This document shows positions 55,462 to 64,000 of a stretch of 64,000 nucleotides of DNA, in pieces; within the stretch, counting starts at the first letter, position 1, and each line of letters starts with the position of its first letter. Source of the DNA: Galaxea fascicularis (lineage: Eukaryota; Cnidaria; Anthozoa; Scleractinia; Euphylliidae); contig OX419346.1 of NCBI GenBank assembly GCA_948470475.1, forward strand, positions 6,075,995-6,139,994, read 5' to 3'. Below the pieces are notes generated by a model that worked only from the letters and a program-made list of their open reading frames with translations, did no database searches and had not been told where the DNA came from. The position numbers and the translations under genes are program-made.

Positions 55462-58400
55462 ATATCTGAGCGAATTTGCAAAAAGGTAGCCCTAAAGTTT
55501 TGGCTTGAACACGGGCCCGGCCCGTGTTCAAGCCATTGTGGCCGGCCAAAATTGAGGGGGCTTGCCGTCAAGGCCTGCTTTGCCAAACAGCCTAGGGATA
55601 GTTCTAACGGTGGGTGGGTGAGTCTCAGTTTTCTGTCAAAAGCACAGGGCAGGGGGGGGGGTTCCTGCTTTGAGACTTTGACTGCAGTTAGAGTTTCTAG
55701 GCCCGTTAAGTGGGTCTTTACAGTGTAGGATGCCTTGGCAGTTTTGCCTGGTCTAGTGTAGGCCTGAGTGATAGTTTGCTTTTGATTACCAGTTAGAGTG
55801 AACCCACAGTGTGCAGTGGGTGGGTGATTGGCAGTTGTTTGGGCAAAGCACAGGGGTGGGGGGAGGCTTGACTTTGTGCTTTGTGGCGGCAGCGGAATTG
55901 GCTTGTTTTCACAATTTCTGCAGGCACGTTTTGACAAATCCAGTTAGATATCTGCGCCTTTCTCTCCAGAAGGGCATTCTGGGAACCAGGCTGAGTAGAT
56001 CAAGTGTCATGAGCTGGTTTTTGACTGCATTTCAGGCGTTCGGCCCTTGATATCTGAGCGAATTTGCAAAAAGGTAGCCCTAAAGTTTTGGCTTGAACAC
56101 GGGCCCGGCCCGTGTTCAAGCCATTGTGGCCGGCCAAAAGTGAGGGGGCTTGCCGTCAAGGCCTGCTTTGCCAAACAGCCTAGGGATAGTTCTAACGGTG
56201 GGTGGGTGAGTCTCAGTTTTCTGTCAAAAGCACAGGGCAGGGGGGGGGTTCCTGCTTTGAGACTTTGACTGCAGTTAGAGTTTCTAGGCCCGTTAAGTGG
56301 GTCTTTACAGTGTAGGATGCCTTGGCAGTTTTGCCTGGTCTAGTGTAGGCCTGAGTGATAGTTTGCTTTTGATTACCAGTTAGAGTGAACCCACAGTGTG
56401 CAGTGGGTGGGTGATTGGCAGTTGTTTGGGCAAAGCACAGGGGTGGGGGGAGGCTTGACTTTGTGCTTTGTGGCGGCAGCGGAATTGGCTTGTTTTCACA
56501 ATTTCTGCAGGCACGTTTTGACAAATCCAGTTAGATATCTGCGCCTTTCTCTCCAGAAGGGCATTCTGGGAACCAGGCTGAGTAGATCAAGTGTCATGAG
56601 CTGGTTTTTGACTGCATTTCAGGCGTTCGGCCCTTGATATCTGAGCGAATTTGCAAAAAGGTAGCCCTAAAGTTTTGGCTTGAACACGGGCCCGGCCCGT
56701 GTTCAAGCCATTGTGGCCGGCCAAAAGTGAGGGGGCTTGCCGTCAAGGCCTGCTTTGCCAAACAGCCTAGGGATAGTTCTAACGGTGGGTGGGTGAGTCT
56801 CAGTTTTCTGTCAAAAGCACAGGGCAGGGGGGGGGGGGGTTCCTGCTTTGAGACTTTGACTGCAGTTAGAGTTTCTAGGCCCGTTAAGTGGGTCTTTACA
56901 GTGTAGGATGCCTTGGCAGTTTTGCCTGGTCTAGTGTAGGCCTGAGTGATAGTTTGCTTTTGATTACCAGTTAGAGTGAACCCACAGTGTGCAGTGGGTG
57001 GGTGATTGGCAGTTGTTTGGGCAAAGCACAGGGGTGGGGGGAGGCTTGACTTTGTGCTTTGTGGCGGCAGCGGAATTGGCTTGTTTTCACAATTTCTGCA
57101 GGCACGTTTTGACAAATCCAGTTAGATATCTGCGCCTTTCTCTCCAGAAGGGCATTCTGGGAACCAGGCTGAGTAGATCAAGTGTCATGAGCTGGTTTTT
57201 GACTGCATTTCAGGCGTTCGGCCCTTGATATCTGAGCGAATTTGCAAAAAGGTAGCCCTAAAGTTTTGGCTTGAACACGGGCCCGGCCCGTGTTCAAGCC
57301 ATTGTGGCCGGCCAAAAGTGAGGGGGCTTGCCGTCAAGGCCTGCTTTGCCAAACAGCCTAGGGATAGTTCTAACGGTGGGTGGGTGAGTCTCAGTTTTCT
57401 GTCAAAAGCACAGGGCAGGCGGGGGGGTTCCTGCTTTGAGACTTTGACTGCAGTTAGAGTTTCTAGGCCCGTTAAGTGGGTCTTTACAGTGTAGGATGCC
57501 TTGGCAGTTTTGCCTGGTCTAGTGTAGGCCTGAGTGATAGTTTGCTTTTGATTACCAGTTAGAGTGAACCCACAGTGTGCAGTGGGTGGGTGATTGGCAG
57601 TTGTTTGGGCAAAGCACAGGGGTGGGGGGAGGCTTGACTTTGTGCTTTGTGGCGGCAGCGGAATTGGCTTGTTTTCACAATTTCTGCAGGCACGTTTTGA
57701 CAAATCCAGTTAGATATCTGCGCCTTTCTCTCCAGAAGGGCATTCTGGGAACCAGGCTGAGTAGATCAAGTGTCATGAGCTGGTTTTTGACTGCATTTCA
57801 GGCGTTCGGCCCTTGATATCTGAGCGAATTTGCAAAAAGGTAGCCCTAAAGTTTTGGCTTGAACACGGGCCCGGCCCGTGTTCAAGCTATTGTGGCCGGC
57901 CAAAAGTGAGGGGGCTTGCCGTCAAGGCCTGCTTTGCCAAACAGCCTAGGGATAGTTCTAACGGTGGGTGGGTGAGTCTCAGTTTTCTGTCAAAAGCACA
58001 GTGCAGGGGGGGTTCCTGCTTTGAGACTTTAACTGCAGTTAGAGTTTCTAGGCCCGTTAAGTGGGTCTTTACAGTGTAGGATGCCTTGGCAGTTTTGCCT
58101 GGTCTAGTGTAGGCCTGAGTGATAGTTTGCTTTTGATTACCAGTTAGAGTGAACCCACAGTGTGCAGTGGGTGGGTGATTGGCAGTTGTTTGGGCAAAGC
58201 ACAGGGGTGGGGGGAGGCTTGACTTTGTGCTTTGTGGCGGCAGCGGAATTGGCTTGTTTTCACAATTTCTGCAGGCACGTTTTGACAAATCCAGTTAGAT
58301 ATCTGCGCCTTTCTCTCCAGAAGGGCATTCTGGGAACCAGGCTGAGTAGATCAAGTGTCATGAGCTGGTTTTTGACTGCATTTCAGGCGTTCGGCCCTTG

Positions 58401-61400
58401 ATATCTGAGCGAATTTGCAAAAAGGTAGCCCTAAAGTTTTGGCTTGAACCCGGGCCCGGCCCGTGTTCAAGCCATTGTGGCCGGCCAAAAGTGAGGGGGC
58501 TTGCCGTCAAGGCCTGCTTTGCCAAACAGCCTAGGGATAGTTCTAACGGTGGGTGGGTGAGTCTCAGTTTTCTGTCAAAAGCACAGGGCAGGGGGGGAGG
58601 GTTCCTGCTTTGAGACTTTGACTGCAGTTAGAGTTTCTAGGCCCGTTAAGTGGGTCTTTACAGTGTAGGATGCCTTGGCAGTTTTGCCTGGTCTAGTGTA
58701 GGCCTGAGTGATAGTTTGCTTTTGATTACCAGTTAGAGTGAACCCACAGTGTGCAGTGGGTGGGTGATTGGCAGTTGTTTGGGCAAAGCACAGGGGTGGG
58801 GGGAGGCTTGACTTTGTGCTTTGTGGCGGCAGCGGAATTGGCTTGTTTTCACAATTTCTGCAGGCACGTTTTGACAAATCCAGTTAGATATCTGCGCCTT
58901 TCTCTCCAGAAGGGCATTCTGGGAACCAGGCTGAGTAGATCAAGTGTCATGAGCTGGTTTTTGACTGCATTTCAGGCGTTCGGCCCTTGATATCTGAGCG
59001 AATTTGCAAAAAGGTAGCCCTAAAGTTTTGGCTTGAACACGGGCCCGGCCCGTGTTCAAGCTATTGTGGCCGGCCAAAAGTGAGGGGGCTTGCCGTCAAG
59101 GCCTGCTTTGCCAAACAGCCTAGGGATAGTTCTAACGGTGGGTGGGTGAGTCTCAGTTTTCTGTCAAAAGCACAGTGCAGGGGGGGTTCCTGCTTTGAGA
59201 CTTTAACTGCAGTTAGAGTTTCTAGGCCCGTTAAGTGGGTCTTTACAGTGTAGGATGCCTTGGCAGTTTTGCCTGGTCTAGTGTAGGCCTGAGTGATAGT
59301 TTGCTTTTGATTACCAGTTAGAGTGAACCCACAGTGTGCAGTGGGTGGGTGATTGGCAGTTGTTTGGGCAAAGCACAGGGGTGGGGGGAGGCTTGACTTT
59401 GTGCTTTGTGGCGGCAGCGGAATTGGCTTGTTTTCACAATTTCTGCAGGCACGTTTTGACAAATCCAGTTAGATATCTGCGCCTTTCTCTCCAGAAGGGC
59501 ATTCTGGGAACCAGGCTGAGTAGATCAAGTGTCATGAGCTGGTTTTTGACTGCATTTCAGGCGTTCGGCCCTTGATATCTGAGCGAATTTGCAAAAAGGT
59601 AGCCCTAAAGTTTTGGCTTGAACCCGGGCCCGGCCCGTGTTCAAGCCATCGTGGCCGGCCAAAAGTGAGGGGGCTTGCCGTCAAGGCCTGCTTTGCCAAA
59701 CAGCCTAGGGATAGTTCTAACGGTGGGTGGGTGAGTCTCAGTTTTCTGTCAAAAGCACAGGGCAGGGGGGGGGGGGTTCCTGCTTTGAGACTTTGACTGC
59801 AGTTAGAGTTTCTAGGCCCGTTAAGTGGGTCTTTACAGTGTAGGATGCCTTGGCAGTTTTGCCTGGTCTAGTGTAGGCCTGAGTGATAGTTTGCTTTTGA
59901 TTACCAGTTAGAGTGAACCCACAGTGTGCAGTGGGTGGGTGATTGGCAGTTGTTTGGGCAAAGCACAGGGGTGGGGGGAGGCTTGACTTTGTGCTTTGTG
60001 GCGGCAGCGGAATTGGCTTGTTTTCACAATTTCTGCAGGCACGTTTTGACAAATCCAGTTAGATATCTGCGCCTTTCTCTCCAGAAGGGCATTCTGGGAA
60101 CCAGGCTGAGTAGATCAAGTGTCATGAGCTGGTTTTTGACTGCATTTCAGGCGTTCGGCCCTTGATATCATAGCGAATTTGCAAAAAGGTAGCCCTAAAG
60201 TTTTGGCTTGAACACGGGCCCGGCCCGTGTTCAAGCCATTGTGGCCGGCCAAAAGTGAGGGGGCTTGCCGTCAAGGCCTGCTTTGCCAAACAGCCTAGGG
60301 ATAGTTCTAACGGTGGGTGGGTGAGTCTCAGTTTTCTGTCAAAAGCACAGGGCAGGCGGGGGGGTTCCTGCTTTGAGACTTTGACTGCAGTTAGAGTTTC
60401 TAGGCCCGTTAAGTGGGTCTTTACAGTGTAGGATGCCTTGGCAGTTTTGCCTGGTCTAGTGTAGGCCTGAGTGATAGTTTGCTTTTGATTACCAGTTAGA
60501 GTGAACCCACAGTGTGCAGTGGGTGGGTGATTGGCAGTTGTTTGGGCAAAGCACAGGGGTGGGGGGAGGCTTGACTTTGTGCTTTGTGGCGGCAGCGGAA
60601 TTGGCTTGTTTTCACAATTTCTGCAGGCACGTTTTGACAAATCCAGTTAGATATCTGCGCCTTTCTCTCCAGAAGGGCATTCTGGGAACCAGGCTGAGTA
60701 GATCAAGTGTCATGAGCTGGTTTTTGACTGCATTTCAGGCGTTCGGCCCTTGATATCTGAGCGAATTTGCAAAAAGGTAGCCCTAAAGTTTTGGCTTGAA
60801 CACGTGCCCGGCTCGTGTTCAAGCTATTGTGGCCGGCCAAAAGTGAGGGGGCTTGCCGTCAAGGCCTGCTTTGCCAAACAGCCTAGGGATAGTTCTAACG
60901 GTGGGTGGGTGAGTCTCAGTTTTCTGTCAAAAGCACAGGGCAGGGGGGGTTCCTGCTTTGAGACTTTAACTGCAGTTAGAGTTTCTAGGCCCGTTAAGTG
61001 GGCCTTTACAGTGTAGGATGCCTTGGCAGTTTTGCCTGGTCTAGTGTAGGCCTGAGTGATAGTTTGCTTTTGATTACCAGTTAGAGTGAACCCACAGTGT
61101 GCAGTGGGTGGGTGATTGGCAGTTGTTTGGGCAAAGCACAGGGGTGGGGGGAGGCTTGACTTTGTGCTTTGTGGCGGCAGCGGAATTGGCTTGTTTTCAC
61201 AATTTCTGCAGGCACGTTTTGACAAATCCAGTTAGATATCTGCGCCTTTCTCTCCAGAAGGGCATTCTGGGAACCAGGCTGAGTAGATCAAGTGTCATGA
61301 GCTGGTTTTTGACTGCATTTCAGGCGTTCGGCCCTTGATATCTGAGCGAATTTGCAAAAAGGTAGCCCTAAAGTTTTGGCTTGAACCCGGGCCCGGCCCG

Positions 61401-64000
61401 TGTTCAAGCCATTGTGGCCGGCCAAAAGTGAGGGGGCTTGCCGTCAAGGCCTGCTTTGCCAAACAGCCTAGGGATAGTTCTAACGGTGGGTGGGTGATTC
61501 TCAGTTTTCTGTCAAAAGCACAGGGCAGGGGGGGAGGGTTCCTGCTTTGAGACTTTGACTGCAGTTAGAGTTTCTAGGCCCGTTAAGTGGGTCTTTACAG
61601 TGTAGGATGCCTTGGCAGTTTTGCCTGGTCTAGTGTAGGCCTGAGTGATAGTTTGCTTTTGATTACCAGTTAGAGTGAACCCACAGTGTGCAGTGGGTGG
61701 GTGATTGGCAGTTGTTTGGGCAAAGCACAGGGGTGGGGGGAGGCTTGACTTTGTGCTTTGTGGCGGCAGCGGAATTGGCTTGTTTTCACAATTTCTGCAG
61801 GCACGTTTTGACAAATCCAGTTAGATATCTGCGCCTTTCTCTCCAGAAGGGCATTCTGGGAACCAGGCTGAGTAGATCAAGTGTCATGAGCTGGTTTTTG
61901 ACTGCATTTCAGGCGTTCGGCCCTTGATATCTGAGCGAATTTGCAAAAAGGTAGCCCTAAAGTTTTGGCTTGAACACGGGCCCGGCCCGTGTTCAAGCCA
62001 TTGTGGCCGGCCAAAAGTGAGGGGGCTTGCCGTCAAGGCCTGCTTTGCCAAACAGCCTAGGGATAGTTCTAACGGTGGGTGGGTGATTCTCAGTTTTCTG
62101 TCAAAAGCACAGGGCAGGGGGGGAGGGTTCCTGCTTTGAGACTTTGACTGCAGTTAGAGTTTCTAGGCCCGTTAAGTGGGTCTTTACAGTGTAGGATGCC
62201 TTGGCAGTTTTGCCTGGTCTAGTGTAGGCCTGAGTGATAGTTTGCTTTTGATTACCAGTTAGAGTGAACCCACAGTGTGCAGTGGGTGGGTGATTGGCAG
62301 TTGTTTGGGCAAAGCACAGGGGTGGGGGGAGGCTTGACTTTGTGCTTTGTGGCGGCAGCGGAATTGGCTTGTTTTCACAATTTCTGCAGGCACGTTTTGA
62401 CAAATCCAGTTAGATATCTGCGCCTTTCTCTCCAGAAGGGCATTCTGGGAACCAGGCTGAGTAGATCAAGTGTCATGAGCTGGTTTTTGACTGCATTTCA
62501 GGCGTTCGGCCCTTGATATCTGAGCGAATTTGCAAAAAGGTAGCCCTAAAGTTTTGGCTTGAACACGGGCCCGGCCCGTGTTCAAGCCATTGTGGCCGGC
62601 CAAAAGTGAGGGGGCTTGCCGTCAAGGCCTGCTTTGCCAAACAGCCTAGGGATAGTTCTAACGGTGGGTGGGTGAGTCTCAGTTTTCTGTCAAAAGCACA
62701 GGGCAGGGGGGGAGGGTTCCTGCTTTGAGACTTTGACTGCAGTTAGAGTTTCTAGGCCCGTTAAGTGGGTCTTTACAGTGTAGGATGCCTTGGCAGTTTT
62801 GCCTGGTCTAGTGTAGGCCTGAGTGATAGTTTGCTTTTGATTACCAGTTAGAGTGAACCCACAGTGTGCAGTGGGTGGGTGATTGGCAGTTGTTTGGGCA
62901 AAGCACAGGGGTGGGGGGAGGCTTGACTTTGTGCTTTGTGGCGGCAGCGGAATTGGCTTGTTTTCACAATTTCTGCAGGCACGTTTTGACAAATCCAGTT
63001 AGATATCTGCGCCTTTCTCTCCAGAAGGGCATTCTGGGAACCAGGCTGAGTAGATCAAGTGTCATGAGCTGGTTTTTGACTGCATTTCAGGCGTTCGGCC
63101 CTTGATATCTGAGCGAATTTGCAAAAAGGTAGCCCTAAAGTTTTGGCTTGAACACGGGCCCGGCCCGTGTTCAAGCCATTGTGGCCGGCCAAAAGTGAGG
63201 GGGCTTGCCGTCAAGGCCTGCTTTGCCAAACAGCCTAGGGATAGTTCTAACGGTGGGTGGGTGAGTCTCAGTTTTCTGTCAAAAGCACAGGGCAGGGGGG
63301 GTTCCTGCTTTGAGACTTTGACTGCAGTTAGAGTTTCTAGGCCCGTTAAGTGGGCCTTTACAGTGTAGGATGCCTTGGCAGTTTTGCCTGGTCTAGTGTA
63401 GGCCTGAGTGATAGTTTGCTTTTGATTACCAGTTAGAGTGAACCCACAGTGTGCAGTGGGTGGGTGATTGGCAGTTGTTTGGGCAAAGCACAGGGGTGGG
63501 GGGAGGCTTGACTTTGTGCTTTGTGGCGGCAGCGGAATTGGCTTGTTTTCACAATTTCTGCAGGCACGTTTTGACAAATCCAGTTAGATATCTGCGCCTT
63601 TCTCTCCAGAAGGGCATTCTGGGAACCAGGCTGAGTAGATCAAGTGTCATGAGCTGGTTTTTGACTGCATTTCAGGCGTTCGGCCCTTGATATCTGAGCG
63701 AATTTGCAAAAAGGTAGCCCTAAAGTTTTGGCTTGAACCCGGGCCCGGCCCGTGTTCAAGCCATTGTGGCCGGCCAAAAGTGAGGGGGCTTGCCGTCAAG
63801 GCCTGCTTTGCCAAACAGCCTAGGGATAGTTCTAACGGTGGGTGGGTGATTCTCAGTTTTCTGTCAAAAGCACAGGGCAGGGGGGGAGGGTTCCTGCTTT
63901 GAGACTTTGACTGCAGTTAGAGTTTCTAGGCCCGTTAAGTGGGTCTTTACAGTGTAGGATGCCTTGGCAGTTTTGCCTGGTCTAGTGTAGGCCTGAGTGA
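55462..64000. repeat. Satellite array 2: tandem repeat of about 588 bp, 15 units in the window
   Basis: Unit starts (GATATCTGAGCG or variant) lie at 55462, 56049, 56636, 57227, 57815, 58400, 58989, 59574, 60164, 60752, 61337, 61926, 62515, 63104 and 63689; the array runs past the window end. Unit length varies from 585 to 591, mainly through a G-homopolymer after GCACAGGGCA. Each unit has a short near-palindrome, CTTGAACACGGG-CCCGG-CCCGTGTTCAAG, and TGGCCGGCCA. Open frames on both strands repeat with the unit but shift their ends whenever the G run changes length, so they are not genes. The first unit starts inside a TA microsatellite. Confidence 0.97.
56049..56539. mobile_element. TIR-bounded segment inside satellite 2 unit (representative copy)
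   Basis: The left end GATATCTGAGCGAATTTGC (then AAAAAGGTAGCCC) and the right end (TTTCTGCAGGCACG, then TTTTGACAAATCCAGTTAGATATC) are imperfect inverted repeats. They are followed by a spacer of about 96 bases (56540-56635). The termini match those of the satellite 1 segment: ATTTGCAAAAAGGTA is shared exactly, and the inner right end TTTCTG[C/T]AGGCAC is shared. This points to one transposon family behind both arrays. Confidence 0.6.

Noticed and set aside
55425..55937. Long overlapping frames on both strands of satellite 2
   Set aside because: Their ends change with the length of the G run in each unit, and both strands are open over the same bases. There is no start context or domain.
56092..56124. 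Conserved RNA hairpin in satellite 2 (CTTGAACACGGG stem)
   Set aside because: Variants in units 6, 8, 10, 11 and 15 break pairs without compensating changes, so selection on RNA structure is not supported.

Overview
The window is eukaryotic: genes split by GT-AG introns, an LTR retrotransposon, a Penelope-like retroelement, many short inverted-repeat elements and two large satellite arrays. I infer an invertebrate metazoan, most likely an anthozoan cnidarian such as a stony coral, because the two host genes resemble the MIEAP (mitochondria-eating protein, SPATA18-like) family, which I believe is multi-copy in corals, and because the transposon mix fits. No species can be named from the sequence alone.

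Layout. 1-24489: a nearly uniform tandem array of a 1599-bp unit (15 units, the last three carrying an extra 338 bp), ending at a 200-N assembly gap (24490-24689). 24690-26210: a broken Penelope-like element whose RT part (minus) and GIY-YIG endonuclease part (plus) lie head to head, followed by a hammerhead-ribozyme-like core. 27740-32021: a complete, apparently young Ty3/Gypsy-type element (minus) with identical 105-bp LTRs, a 5-bp target duplication and one intact 1310-codon gag-pol frame. 33154-43905 (plus) and 53760-44943 (minus): two convergent paralogous genes with matching intron positions, phase-consistent exons and a MIEAP-like C-terminal region. Their introns hold TIR elements, a 155-bp tandem repeat, foldbacks and microsatellites. 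54172 and 54505: a duplicated tiny first-exon-like segment, divergent from the minus-strand gene. 55176-55388: an almost perfect foldback. 55462-64000: a second tandem array of about 588 bp per unit, running off the window.

Main observation. The two satellite arrays differ in their bodies but share the same terminal inverted-repeat module (core ATTTGCAAAAAGGTA near one end, TTTCTG-AGGCAC near the other). Each unit is therefore a TIR-bounded element plus a spacer, as if two non-autonomous elements of one transposon family had each been converted to a satellite. In the first array, the three longest units contain a spacer-spacer junction that lacks the element, like an empty site.

How the genes work together. 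Only the two MIEAP-like genes look like host protein genes. The plus copy (346 aa as modelled) goes directly from a leucine-zipper-like first exon to the conserved domain. The minus copy (459 aa) keeps three additional coiled-coil exons. The intron of the plus copy where these exons would lie is about 5.4 kb long and filled with repeats.
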